A stretch of 64,000 nucleotides of DNA from an uncultured Paracoccaceae bacterium (GCA_947498645.1 CANMKS010000001.1:620001-684000); one strand, 5' to 3'; shown: positions 19,763-28,355, counted from the stretch's first letter. Made by a program: numbers and translations. Notes: generated by a model not told the origin, from the letters alone.

Positions 19763-20128
19763 ATGAGCACAGCACATTTCATCACATCCCAAGTCATCTC
19801 GGGTGTTTGGGAGGGCACGCTGGCTGGTGCCGGCACAAGCGCACCTGTGTTGGCCGCGATTCATGAAGGCCAAAGGCTTGATCGCATCACAGTAACGGCA
19901 GGGCCCGCAAAGGACCTTTGGCTGGTTCAGGTGCCTATTCCAGCAGAGCTGATCAACGATGGGGTGCAAACGGTGCTGATCCAGGATCAGGCCGGGGCCA
20001 TACTAGACCGCTTTTCCATTCTGGCAGGGCAAGTGCTGGCCCAGGACCTGCGCGCCGAGATAGCGTTGCTGCGCGCAGAGCTTGATATGCTCAAGCAGAG
20101 TTTTCGCCAGCATTGCAACGAAAGCTGA
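19763..20128 (+). CDS. Conserved hypothetical protein with C-terminal coiled coil
   Basis: A 121-residue protein that begins with a predicted beta-rich part (WEGTLAG, LWLVQVPIPAELI) and ends in a heptad-like helix (DLRAEIALLRAELDMLKQSF), a likely short coiled coil for oligomerisation. No family is recognised. It starts 12 bases after the DUF6478-like gene on the same strand, so the two are likely co-expressed and may interact. Confidence 0.7.
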   Translation: MSTAHFITSQVISGVWEGTLAGAGTSAPVLAAIHEGQRLDRITVTAGPAKDLWLVQVPIPAELINDGVQTVLIQDQAGAILDRFSILAGQVLAQDLRAEIALLRAELDMLKQSFRQHCNES

Positions 20129-20258
20129 CCGCCGCATACGTCCAAACGGCTGTTTTGGATGACATTAATGCAGCGCATAAACTCATTGTCAGAACGACAA
20201 CCAATCCTGATTTGCCCCCGTAACAACATGGTTAACAGGGACACGAAAGGATACCCCA

Positions 20259-20750
20259 ATGAACCGTCGTTTTGCCATTAAGTCTGCTATTCTCGCCGCT
20301 GGTGTTGCTGCTGCCGCAGCCTGCGCCCCCATGATGGACAGCGAGCCAGACATCGTCGATATCGCCGCCTCCAACGGCAACTTCAACACATTGGTTGCCG
20401 CTGTCACTGCCGCAGGCCTTGTGGATACACTCAAAGGCGACGGCCCGTTCACGGTCTTCGCCCCAACAGATGATGCATTTGCAGCCCTGCCCGCTGGCAC
20501 AGTCGACGGCCTGCTGCTGCCAGAGAACAAGGATCAACTGGTTGCGATCCTGACATACCACGTCGTACCCGGCGCAGTGACATCTGATCAACTGGCCGGT
20601 CAGCGCCTGAGCGTTGCAACCGTCAACGGCGCAAACGTCCATATTGATGGCACCAATGGTGTGAAGGTCGAAGGTGCAAACGTCACCACAGCGGACATCA
20701 TCGCCTCAAATGGCGTGATCCACGTGATCGACAGCGTTCTGTTGCCCTAA
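20259..20750 (+). CDS. Fasciclin (FAS1) domain lipoprotein
   Basis: A 163-residue exported protein with a basic signal sequence ([15 protein letters not shown]) and lipobox-like AAAAC, predicting a lipid-anchored mature form. One FAS1 domain spans about residues 34-162: the H1 region is [17 protein letters not shown] and the H2 region is [20 protein letters not shown]1 domains mediate adhesion or surface contacts. AAAGGA precedes the ATG and a strong terminator follows, so it is a single-gene transcript. Confidence 0.93.
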   Translation: MNRRFAIKSAILAAGVAAAAACAPMMDSEPDIVDIAASNGNFNTLVAAVTAAGLVDTLKGDGPFTVFAPTDDAFAALPAGTVDGLLLPENKDQLVAILTYHVVPGAVTSDQLAGQRLSVATVNGANVHIDGTNGVKVEGANVTTADIIASNGVIHVIDSVLLP

Positions 20751-20767
20751 GGTCTGGACATACCACG

Positions 20768-20800
20768 GCCCTGTCGCTGAAAGGCGGTAGGGCTTTTTTT
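20768..20800 (+). terminator. Rho-independent terminator of the fasciclin gene
   Basis: A 10-bp stem (GCCCTGTCGC at 20768-20777 with GCGGTAGGGC at 20784-20793, including two G-U pairs) with a 6-base loop is followed by seven T residues. It lies 17 bases after the fasciclin stop. Confidence 0.9.
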
Positions 20801-20869
20801 ATTGTTCGTCGGCTCCGCGCACGAACGCACAACGACATTCTGACGCAACGCACCCCCTGGGGCGAGGAT

Positions 20870-21982
20870 CTATCGGGTGTTCAACCGCTCAAGATTAACG
20901 ATGGTGGACAGCATCAGCCGGTCGTGGCTCCAATCGTTTGTGGGCCGCAGCGCAACTGTAGCAAAGAGCGTCAGAACCACGGAAAGGGCAATGATTGCTC
21001 TCCCGATGCGCCGTCGTTCCATGGCCACATCACAATCCAGCAACGATACGATGCGCAGTTTCAGAAAGCTGCCGGAGTGGCTGGCGTTCATGCGGCGATC
21101 CAACTGCACGAAAGGCACGCTGGGCGTGATGATCTGGTTTGTGCGGTCACCCATCAGACTGGTGCGGCACACCCGCAAAAGGCATTCGCAATAATCCCGC
21201 ACTGGATGGGTGTTCTTGCGCAGCACTTGCTGGTCACAAGCCAGTTCGCGCAGCCGCTCTACATCGCGTTTGCAATAGGCAAAGGCCGGGTTCCAAAAGA
21301 AGAACGGGCGGATCAGCTCAAGTGCTATTTCCCATGTCAGGTCATGTTGGCGGATATGCTGAAGCTCGTGTGACACGGCAATCCGCACATCGTTCTTATG
21401 CGCCAGCAGGTCGGTGGGCAGGACAACATAGTAGCGAATCAAGCCTCGTGTTGAATATGGCACGCGGGTTTCATGGGTAAACCGGATGTCGATGCGTCCG
21501 ATGCGGTGCAACACATAGCTACCCCGGATCATTCTCATCAGACGAAGCGTGTCACGCGCGTTGCGTACAACAACAATACAGAACCCGCCGATCAACCCAC
21601 CCATAACGGCATAGCCCAGCCAACCAGAAAGCGAGGCGATGTCATGCGTGACTTCGGTGCGCCACATCAAGAGGCGCTCAAACTCGGTTGGGGCAAGGGC
21701 AATGTTGCCGTGCAGATATTGGGACACCAGAAAATCAGACAGGCTTAGCCCTGCGTGGTTGGACAGGACGCCCCAACGCTGAAAGGCCTCGATCCCCGTC
21801 GCAACAAGCGGCGACAGGGCGACCATGGCCACAAGCCCATAAAGCAGGTTGATCTGAATCTGATAGGCCTGCCGCAGTGACGTCCGCGCGAACAGTTGTT
21901 TTGAGACAAACCAGATGAATGCCGCACTGATCAGAACGACATTTGTGTCGATATAGGCGCTTAGTAGGTGTTCAGGTGTCAT
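20870..21982 (-). CDS. M56 (BlaR1/MecR1-like) membrane metallopeptidase
   Basis: A 370-residue protein with N-terminal membrane helices (about 10-30, 45-65, 120-140), then a cytoplasmic zinc peptidase domain with the motif SHELQHIRQHD (HExxH at 205-209) and the downstream helix RELACDQQVL typical of M56. A final hydrophobic segment lies near 328-348. In BlaR1/MecR1 this protease inactivates a BlaI/MecI repressor. The partner repressor gene overlaps its start by 11 bases. It lacks the C-terminal penicillin-binding sensor of BlaR1 (about 600 residues), so the signal is not obviously beta-lactam. Confidence 0.88.
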   Translation of the reverse strand: MTPEHLLSAYIDTNVVLISAAFIWFVSKQLFARTSLRQAYQIQINLLYGLVAMVALSPLVATGIEAFQRWGVLSNHAGLSLSDFLVSQYLHGNIALAPTEFERLLMWRTEVTHDIASLSGWLGYAVMGGLIGGFCIVVVRNARDTLRLMRMIRGSYVLHRIGRIDIRFTHETRVPYSTRGLIRYYVVLPTDLLAHKNDVRIAVSHELQHIRQHDLTWEIALELIRPFFFWNPAFAYCKRDVERLRELACDQQVLRKNTHPVRDYCECLLRVCRTSLMGDRTNQIITPSVPFVQLDRRMNASHSGSFLKLRIVSLLDCDVAMERRRIGRAIIALSVVLTLFATVALRPTNDWSHDRLMLSTIVNLERLNTR

Positions 21983-22382
21983 TGTCTTTCAACCTCCTAT
22001 CCAAAAGTGCCCGTATCTCTTCCAATGCTTCCTCTGACATGCCTTGATCACTGACCAAACGCGCCACCATGGTCGCTGGCGTGCCGTCAAACAGTTTCTC
22101 CGACAAATCGCGCAGGGTCTTTGACTGATAGGCATCCTTGGCAAGCATGGGTTTGTAGACGAATGTCTTGCCCCGCTTTTCGCTGGTCACGAAATTCTTT
22201 TGTTCCATGATCCGCAGGATTGTGGCGGCAGATGTATAGGCAAGATTGCGTTCCGGTGCGAGCTGCGCAAGCACGTCGCGCACGCTGCCTTCGCCCAGCG
22301 CCCAAAGTTCCGTCATGAACTCCAGCTCGACCTCGGTCAGGAACTCAACTTTTTTCTTCTGCCGCATACTGCGCACCGCCAT
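21972..22382 (-). CDS. BlaI/MecI/CopY family transcriptional repressor
   Basis: A 136-residue winged-helix repressor. The N-terminal DNA-binding half contains EFMTELWALGEGSVRDV and TSAATILRIMEQKNFV, and the C-terminal helices (ATMVARLVSDQG) form the dimer interface. In this family the repressor is removed by the partner M56 protease, encoded immediately downstream with an overlap. An inverted repeat covering the probable Shine-Dalgarno lies just upstream of the ATG and may be an operator. Target genes beyond this pair cannot be told. Confidence 0.9.
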   Translation of the reverse strand: MAVRSMRQKKKVEFLTEVELEFMTELWALGEGSVRDVLAQLAPERNLAYTSAATILRIMEQKNFVTSEKRGKTFVYKPMLAKDAYQSKTLRDLSEKLFDGTPATMVARLVSDQGMSEEALEEIRALLDRRLKDNDT

Positions 22383-22390
22383 CGTCTGAA

Positions 22391-22407
22391 CTGCTCCCCC
22401 GGAGCAG
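22391..22407 (-). promoter_or_regulatory. Inverted repeat over the blaI-like ribosome binding site
   Basis: CTGCTCC at 22391-22397 and GGAGCAG at 22401-22407 form a perfect 7-bp inverted repeat with a 3-base spacer, 8 bases upstream of the repressor ATG on the minus strand. The purine-rich right part on that strand (GGGGGAG) is the likely Shine-Dalgarno. It could be an autoregulatory operator or an RNA hairpin that masks the ribosome binding site. Confidence 0.5.
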
Positions 22408-22447
22408 AGTAGATACTAAGACCTTCGTAAGTCCAAGAATTTTCGCA

Positions 22448-22726
22448 TCAGACCTTCCAAAAACAGAACACACCCCATGCGATGCTGATCGCCAGCGGCC
22501 CCCAAAGCGGCATGCCGAAAAAGAAGATCCACGCCAGAAAGATATAGGCCGTGCCCAGCAGCGACAGGAACAATCTGTCCCCCCGCGTTGTTGTCAGTCC
22601 CAGAACGCCTTTGCGCTCGGACGTGCCGGGGTAGCGGATTTCAATGAAGGTGATGATCCCCATTGCGGTGAACAACCCAATGAAAAACAAACCCGTCGGC
22701 CATGTCCACGCCATCCAGCCAAACAT
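22448..22726 (-). CDS. glpU: DUF2160 membrane protein of the glycerol ABC transporter operon (GlpU-like)
   Basis: A 92-residue integral membrane protein with three hydrophobic segments (about 5-22, 48-66 and 70-90). DUF2160 proteins are encoded with glycerol ABC transporters, as in the Rhizobium leguminosarum glpSTPQUV genes; their role is unclear. ATG 22726 was chosen because GGGGAGGG lies six bases upstream; an earlier in-frame start would overlap the permease gene. It is the last gene of this six-gene operon. Confidence 0.85.
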   Translation of the reverse strand: MFGWMAWTWPTGLFFIGLFTAMGIITFIEIRYPGTSERKGVLGLTTTRGDRLFLSLLGTAYIFLAWIFFFGMPLWGPLAISIAWGVFCFWKV

Positions 22727-22727
22727 A

Positions 22728-23525
22728 TCAGACCCTCCCCAGGGCAAAGCCCTTGGCGATGTAGTTGCGCACGAAATAGATCACGATCGCACCGGGGATG
22801 ATGGTCAGCGTGCCTGCCGCGGCCAATAACCCCAGCTCATACCCCGCTGATGAAGCGGTTTTGGTCATCGTCGCTGCAATCGGTTTGGCCTCCACTGCCG
22901 TGAGTGTCTTGGCGAGCAGCAGTTCCACCCATGAGAACATGAAGCAGAAGAAAGCGGCAACACCGACGCCAGCTTTGATGGACGGCAGAAAGATCGTGGT
23001 GAAGAAGCGCGGAAAGGAATAGCCGTCAACGTAGGCGGTTTCGTCCAGTTCCTTTGGCACCCCGCTCATGAATCCTTCCAAAATCCAGACCGCCAACGGG
23101 ATGTTGAACAGGCAATGTGCGAGCGCGACTGCGATGTGGGTGTCAAACAGCTCAACCGCCGAGTAGAGCTGAAAGAACGGCAAGGCAAAGACCGCCGCAG
23201 GGGCCATCCGATTGGTCAGCAGCCAAAAGAACAGCGTTTTGTCGCCCAAAAACCGGTAACGGCTAAAGGCGTAAGCCGCTGGCAACGCCACCGCGAGCGA
23301 GATGACGGTGTTGAGCGACACATAGATGATTGAATTGATATAGCCCCAATACCACGTCGGATCGGTAAAGATGGTGGCGTAGTTCTCCAGCGTAAAACTC
23401 TGCGGAAAGAGGCTAAATCCTGCCAGAATCTCATTCGTGGTTTTGAAGGACATTGCGACCAGCCAGTAAATCGGCAGCATCAGGAACGCGATGTAGATGA
23501 CCGGGATCAGGGACCGCTTTTTCAT
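22728..23525 (-). CDS. glpQ: Glycerol ABC transporter permease (GlpQ-like)
   Basis: A 265-residue inner-membrane permease of the carbohydrate ABC type (MalG-like), with about six transmembrane segments. The EAA loop, which contacts the ATPase, reads ELDETAYVDGYSFPRFFTTIFLP near 165-187. It is the shorter second permease of the heterodimer and its start overlaps the first permease's stop (ATGA). The glycerol assignment rests on the operon composition (two ATPases, two permeases, DUF2160, large binding protein). Confidence 0.85.
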   Translation of the reverse strand: MKKRSLIPVIYIAFLMLPIYWLVAMSFKTTNEILAGFSLFPQSFTLENYATIFTDPTWYWGYINSIIYVSLNTVISLAVALPAAYAFSRYRFLGDKTLFFWLLTNRMAPAAVFALPFFQLYSAVELFDTHIAVALAHCLFNIPLAVWILEGFMSGVPKELDETAYVDGYSFPRFFTTIFLPSIKAGVGVAAFFCFMFSWVELLLAKTLTAVEAKPIAATMTKTASSAGYELGLLAAAGTLTIIPGAIVIYFVRNYIAKGFALGRV

Positions 23526-24385
23526 TTCGCGTCGTCCTTTGTCATAAGAGTGTAGAACAGCCAGCTGACCAGCAATGTGATGGCAAAATAGATCAGTGAC
23601 ATCGCCGCCGCAGGACCAAGGTCGAATTGTCCAAGGGCAATTTTCACAAGGTCGATAGACAGCAAGGTTGTCGAATTTCCGGGCCCGCCGCCGGTCAACA
23701 CAAAGACCTCTGTGTAGATGTTGAAGCTATCCATAAACCGCAGCAGAATTGCGATGGTCAGCACCTGTTTCATCTTGGGCAACTGGATGTAGCGGAACAC
23801 CTTGAACGGCGATGCCCCGTCGATTTTGGCCGCTTGGTAGTAAGCATCCGGGATCGACACAAGGCCCGCATATGACAGCAGCACAACCAGCGACGTCCAA
23901 TGCCACACGTCCATTGTGATGATCGTGGCCCATGCCGCAAAAGGGCTTTGCGTCATGTCATAGTCGATACCCAGCGTGGTGTTCATCAGATAGCCCAGCA
24001 AGCCGATGTCAGGCAGGGTAAAGATGTTCCACATCGCGCCCACGACATTCCATGGGATCAGCATGGGCAATGCCATCAGCACCAGGCAAACCGGCACCCA
24101 TGGCCCCTTGCGCGGCATGGACAGGGCGATGATGATCCCAAGTGGCACCTCGATCAAAAGGATCAGGCCGGTAAACAGAAACTGACGCCCCAAGGCCGCA
24201 TGGAAGCGGTCAGAGTTCAGCAGTTCTTCGAACCAGCGCAGCCCCTCCCAGAAGAATACGTTGTTCCCAAAGGTTTCCTGCACCGAATAGTTGACCACCG
24301 TCATCATCGGGATCAGCGCGTTGAAGGCCACCAGAAGCAGCACAGGCAGAACGAAGAACCACGCTTTTTGGTATTGGGTTTTCAT
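23522..24385 (-). CDS. glpP: Glycerol ABC transporter permease (GlpP-like)
   Basis: A 287-residue inner-membrane permease of the MalF/UgpA class with six predicted helices. The ATPase-contacting EAA loop is PDAYYQAAKIDGASPFKVF near 180-198. It pairs with the permease encoded next. The start overlaps the preceding ATPase gene by four bases, and the gene lies inside a tightly packed operon. Confidence 0.86.
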   Translation of the reverse strand: MKTQYQKAWFFVLPVLLLVAFNALIPMMTVVNYSVQETFGNNVFFWEGLRWFEELLNSDRFHAALGRQFLFTGLILLIEVPLGIIIALSMPRKGPWVPVCLVLMALPMLIPWNVVGAMWNIFTLPDIGLLGYLMNTTLGIDYDMTQSPFAAWATIITMDVWHWTSLVVLLSYAGLVSIPDAYYQAAKIDGASPFKVFRYIQLPKMKQVLTIAILLRFMDSFNIYTEVFVLTGGGPGNSTTLLSIDLVKIALGQFDLGPAAAMSLIYFAITLLVSWLFYTLMTKDDAK

Positions 24386-25458
24386 GATGCAGCACCTGTT
24401 GTCGCCAGCCAGCCGCCGCAGTACAGCCGGGTCTGATTCTGTTGGAATTGCAGGTGCACGGCGGCACCTTGTTCAGGCACCACCCCATCGGTGATGGCCT
24501 TGACGGCAGTATCACCGACCATCGCCTCTACGACGCTGTGACGGCCAATGTCGGACACTTTGCGCACGGTCGCTGGCAAGCCTGCGTCGCTGATGCGCAC
24601 GAATTCCGGGCGGATGCCGATCTGGGGGGTGCCATCCTGGGCTGTGATCGCACCTTCCAACGCCACATGATGTCCGCCCAAGAACGCACCGCCATCACGT
24701 ATGTCTGCGTCCAGCACATTCATACCGGGCGAGCCAATGAAATGGCCGACAAAGGTGTGGGCCGGACGCTCGAACAGTTCGACCGGCGTACCGATCTGCA
24801 CGACTTCGCCATCCTGCATGACGACAACCTGATCGGCAAAGGTCAGTGCCTCTGTCTGGTCATGTGTCACGTAAATCATCGTCGCACGCACCTTTTGGTG
24901 CAGCTCTTTCAACTTAGAGCGCAGCTTCCACTTCAGATGCGGATCAATCACCGTCAACGGTTCATCGAACATAACGACATTCACATCGTCCCGCACCAAT
25001 CCGCGACCCATCGAAATCTTTTGCTTGTTATCCGGCGACAGACCCGCCGCCTTGGCACCCAGAAGGTCGGTCACCTCAAGCATCGTCGCGATCTCGGTGA
25101 CACGCGCGGCGACCTGCGCCTCATCCACACCGCGGTTGCGCAGGGGGAAGGCCAGGTTGTCGAAAACCGTCATCGTGTCGTAGATGACAGGAAACTGAAA
25201 AACCTGCGCAATGTTGCGCTTGTCCGGCGGCAATGCGGTAACGTCTTTGTCGTCAAACAGCACCTGCCCTTCGGAAGGTACCAATAGCCCGGAGATGATG
25301 TTCAGCAACGTCGACTTTCCGCAACCGGAAGGGCCAAGCAGCGCATAGGCACCGCCGTCCGACCAGTCGAGGTCGATTTCCTTAAGCGCATAATCATCGG
25401 GTGATGTTGGATTGGGTATGTAGCTATGCCGCAATTTGGACAGGGTGATCTTGGCCAT
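24382..25458 (-). CDS. glpT: Glycerol ABC transporter ATP-binding protein with degenerate signature (GlpT-like)
   Basis: A 358-residue ATPase of the MalK/UgpC type. Walker A (GPSGCGKST), the Q-loop (QVFQFP), Walker B (VVMFDEPLTVID) and the H-loop His (IYVTHDQTEAL) are intact. The ABC signature that should read LSGGQ is LSPDNKQ, a degenerate form. A C-terminal TOBE-like domain follows. ATG 25458 shares one base with the stop of the preceding ATPase gene. The paired ATPase has the complementary defect (see findings). The gene name follows the rhizobial operon and is not the E. coli glpT permease. Confidence 0.85.
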   Translation of the reverse strand: MAKITLSKLRHSYIPNPTSPDDYALKEIDLDWSDGGAYALLGPSGCGKSTLLNIISGLLVPSEGQVLFDDKDVTALPPDKRNIAQVFQFPVIYDTMTVFDNLAFPLRNRGVDEAQVAARVTEIATMLEVTDLLGAKAAGLSPDNKQKISMGRGLVRDDVNVVMFDEPLTVIDPHLKWKLRSKLKELHQKVRATMIYVTHDQTEALTFADQVVVMQDGEVVQIGTPVELFERPAHTFVGHFIGSPGMNVLDADIRDGGAFLGGHHVALEGAITAQDGTPQIGIRPEFVRISDAGLPATVRKVSDIGRHSVVEAMVGDTAVKAITDGVVPEQGAAVHLQFQQNQTRLYCGGWLATTGAAS

Positions 25459-26531
25459 CAGATGGCAGCTCCTGCAACGGTGGCACCATCGGGTGCGAAG
25501 TAAAAACAAGCAGAGGGGTCAAGGTAGAACGGGTGATCCGCGCCAACCTCATATGGATGAACGCCATGGGACAGGGACACCCAATCGCCAACAGGCAGTC
25601 GGAAATGGGCAGAGCTTTCCGACCCTGAAAGCTCGGTCACCAAGACGTGGCCTGTCAATGGCACGGTATTCCGCTCACTGGAGGTTGGAGTGACATGATG
25701 CGGGCGGACCGCGACAACGTATTCACCGTCCGACAGATCCTTCACCGGTCCTTGCGCGGCCCACGCGGCATCACCCATCTTGATCTGATCGCCTTGCTTG
25801 ATCACCGCAGCCTTGTTGATTGGCGGATCCGAGAAAACAGCCGCCGCGGTGAGTGACCCCGGCGCGCGGTACAGATCTGCCGTGCGGCCAAACTGGACGA
25901 CATTGCCGTCATCCATGAGGCCCGTGTAACCGCCCAGCAGCAGCGCCTCTTCCGGCTCGGACGTGGCATAGACCACAACAGCACCGCGGCCCGCAAAAAG
26001 CTCTGGCAATTGCTCGCGTAACTCTTCGCGCAGCTTGTAATCAAGGTTTGCCAGGGGTTCGTCAAGAAACACAGCCCGGCTTTCCTTGGCAATCGCACGG
26101 GCCAGGGCTGTGCGCTGCTGTTGCCCGCCAGACAATTCATGCGGGCGGCGGTTCAGCATGGGGCGCAATTGCAGGATATCGGCGGCTTCTTCGACGCGAC
26201 CTTGAATTTCGGATTTCGCCATACCCGCAACCTTCAAGGGTGAGGCGATGTTGTCATAGACGGTCATATGCGGGTAGTTGACGAAGAACTGATGTACCAA
26301 TGAGATATTGCGCTTCTGCGTGCTCAATCGGGTGACGTCCTCTCCATCCATCAGGATTTGACCATCTGCGATCGGGTCCAGCCCCGCCATCATCTTAATC
26401 AGCGATGTCTTTCCCGATCCCGTCTCGCCCAAAAGAACGTTGAAATGGCCGGTCTCCAGCGTCAGCGTTGTCGGCTTGATGTGGACCTGGCCTGCAACGA
26501 CCTTGGTAATATTCTCAACTTGCAGCGTCAT
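25458..26531 (-). CDS. glpS: Glycerol ABC transporter ATP-binding protein with substituted H-loop (GlpS-like)
   Basis: A 357-residue ATPase, first of the pair. Walker A (GETGSGKTSL), signature (LSGGQQQR) and Walker B (AVFLDEPLANLD) are canonical. In the H-loop, where MalK-type ATPases read THD or similar, the sequence is YATSEPEEAL, so the catalytic His is replaced by Ser. A C-terminal regulatory domain follows Walker B. It is preceded by an 87-base spacer holding a hairpin after the binding-protein gene, and one base overlaps the next ATPase gene. Confidence 0.85.
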   Translation of the reverse strand: MTLQVENITKVVAGQVHIKPTTLTLETGHFNVLLGETGSGKTSLIKMMAGLDPIADGQILMDGEDVTRLSTQKRNISLVHQFFVNYPHMTVYDNIASPLKVAGMAKSEIQGRVEEAADILQLRPMLNRRPHELSGGQQQRTALARAIAKESRAVFLDEPLANLDYKLREELREQLPELFAGRGAVVVYATSEPEEALLLGGYTGLMDDGNVVQFGRTADLYRAPGSLTAAAVFSDPPINKAAVIKQGDQIKMGDAAWAAQGPVKDLSDGEYVVAVRPHHVTPTSSERNTVPLTGHVLVTELSGSESSAHFRLPVGDWVSLSHGVHPYEVGADHPFYLDPSACFYFAPDGATVAGAAI

Positions 26532-26560
26532 AAGTGCCCTACTGAGCGGTCAGAGTGAGT

Positions 26561-26587
26561 GACCGAGGCCCATGACAGGCCCCGGTC
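26561..26587 (-). promoter_or_regulatory. Intercistronic hairpin after the glycerol binding-protein gene
   Basis: GACCGAGGCC at 26561-26570 pairs with GGCCCCGGTC at 26578-26587 with one A/C mismatch and a 7-base loop. There is no T run, so it is more likely an mRNA-stabilising or attenuating element than a full terminator. Confidence 0.55.
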
Positions 26588-26618
26588 GAAGTCGACGCAA
26601 ATTGCGCCAACAGGGAGA

Positions 26619-28355
26619 TTATTCAGATGCCCAGCGAGCAACCAATTCGTCGTAGTTGACGGTTTCACCCTGCGGTTTCTCGTTCTCGAGCGGTGGCTTG
26701 GCGCCGCCGTTCTCGTACCAGTATTCCGCAGTCCGCTCTTCGTTCAGACGTGGGCCACAGCCGCCATAGACGTTGGCAGCCTCATCGGCGGCCTGCATCC
26801 GGGACATGGTGATGTCCATTTCCTCGGCCAGACGGTCCATCGCCTCTTGCGGGGTAAACGCGCCAGAGTTCACGTCACCAATCTGCTGCCACCAGATCTG
26901 GGCCAGCTTTGGATAGTCCGGCACGTTGATGCCAGTTGGCGACCATGCCACGCGGTCGGGCGAGCGGTAGAATTCAACCAATCCACCCAGCTGCGGTGCG
27001 CGCTCAGAGAAAGACTCGTGGTTCACCGTGCTGTCACGGATGAAGGTCAGACCCACGTGGGACTTTTTCACATCAACCGTTTTAGACACGACAAACTGTG
27101 CGTAAAGCCAAGCCGCCTGTGCGCGATCCAAAGGTGTCGAATTCAGGATCGTCCATGATCCTACGTCCTGATAGCCGACCTTCTGGCCTTCTTCCCAGTA
27201 CGGCCCATGCGGGGACGGAGCCATGCGCCACAGTGGGTTGCCATCGGCATCCACGGTGTTGTTGCCCGCAGACTGCGGAGCAACCATGTCCGCGGTAAAG
27301 GCAGTGTACCAGAAGATTTGCTGGGCCACGTTGCCTTGTGCCAAAGCAGGCAGCGACTGGTAGAAATCATAGCTTGCCGCACCCGGAGGCGCGTAAGCCC
27401 GCAACCATTCGTCCCATTTGCGGATGGCATAGACCGCTGCTGGGCCGTTGGCAGCGCCACCGCGTGTGACGGACGCACCAACAGGGTTACAAGTACCCGC
27501 TTCCATGCGGATGCCCCATTCGTCGATAGGAATGCCGTTCGGCTCACCCACGGAACCTGCACCGGCCATTGATAGCCAGGCGTCAGTCATCCGCCAGCCA
27601 AGGTCAGGCGCGCGTTTGCCATAGTCCATGTGGCCATAGATGCGCACACCGTCGATTTCCTGCACGTCGTTGCTGAAGAACTCGGCGATATCCTCGTAGG
27701 CGGACCAGTTCACCGGAACACCCAGCTCATAGCCATATTTGGCTTCAAACGCGGCTTTGTTTTCCTCATCATCGAACCAGTCCTTGCGGAACCAGTAAAG
27801 GTTCGCAAACTGCTGATCCGGCATTTGATAAAGATCGCCGTCGGGACCAGTCGTGAACTGGATACCCATGAAGTCATCCAGATCAAGGTTCGGGTTTGTT
27901 ACCGCCGCACCTTCACCAGCCATAAAGTCGGTCAGGTTGCGCGCCAGTTGCAGGCGCGAGTGTGTACCGATCAGATCGCTGTCGTTGACATAAGCATCGT
28001 AAAGGTTCCGGCCAGTCTGCATCTGCGTCTGAACGGCTTGAACAACCTCGCCTTCGCCCAGAATCTGGTGATTCACCTTGATGCCGGTGATTTCCTCGAA
28101 TGCACGTGTCAGCACTTCGCTTTCGTAGGAGTGTGTTGGAATGCCTTCGGACAGTACGTTGATCTCCATCCCGGCATAGGGTTGTGCGGCTTCAATGAAC
28201 CACTGCATTTCAGCCATCTGTTCGTCCTTGGACAGTGTCGACGGCTGGAATTCTTGATCAATCCAACGCTGTGCGGCCGCTTCGTCAGCCAAAGCGCTAT
28301 TGGACCCCGCAATCACAGCAGACACTGCAACCGCGGAGAGCAGATACTTGCGCAT
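26619..28355 (-). CDS. glpV: Glycerol ABC transporter substrate-binding protein (GlpV-like)
   Basis: Periplasmic solute-binding protein of 578 residues, larger than typical sugar-binding proteins but in line with the glycerol-binding GlpV type. It has a signal peptide ending GSNSALA-DE and many aromatic residues. A strong ribosome binding site (GGGAGGAG) precedes the ATG at 28355. In the rhizobial operon the binding-protein gene comes last; here it comes first on the transcript, with the ATPases, permeases and DUF2160 gene behind it. No glpD or regulator adjoins. Confidence 0.85.
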   Translation of the reverse strand: MRKYLLSAVAVSAVIAGSNSALADEAAAQRWIDQEFQPSTLSKDEQMAEMQWFIEAAQPYAGMEINVLSEGIPTHSYESEVLTRAFEEITGIKVNHQILGEGEVVQAVQTQMQTGRNLYDAYVNDSDLIGTHSRLQLARNLTDFMAGEGAAVTNPNLDLDDFMGIQFTTGPDGDLYQMPDQQFANLYWFRKDWFDDEENKAAFEAKYGYELGVPVNWSAYEDIAEFFSNDVQEIDGVRIYGHMDYGKRAPDLGWRMTDAWLSMAGAGSVGEPNGIPIDEWGIRMEAGTCNPVGASVTRGGAANGPAAVYAIRKWDEWLRAYAPPGAASYDFYQSLPALAQGNVAQQIFWYTAFTADMVAPQSAGNNTVDADGNPLWRMAPSPHGPYWEEGQKVGYQDVGSWTILNSTPLDRAQAAWLYAQFVVSKTVDVKKSHVGLTFIRDSTVNHESFSERAPQLGGLVEFYRSPDRVAWSPTGINVPDYPKLAQIWWQQIGDVNSGAFTPQEAMDRLAEEMDITMSRMQAADEAANVYGGCGPRLNEERTAEYWYENGGAKPPLENEKPQGETVNYDELVARWASE

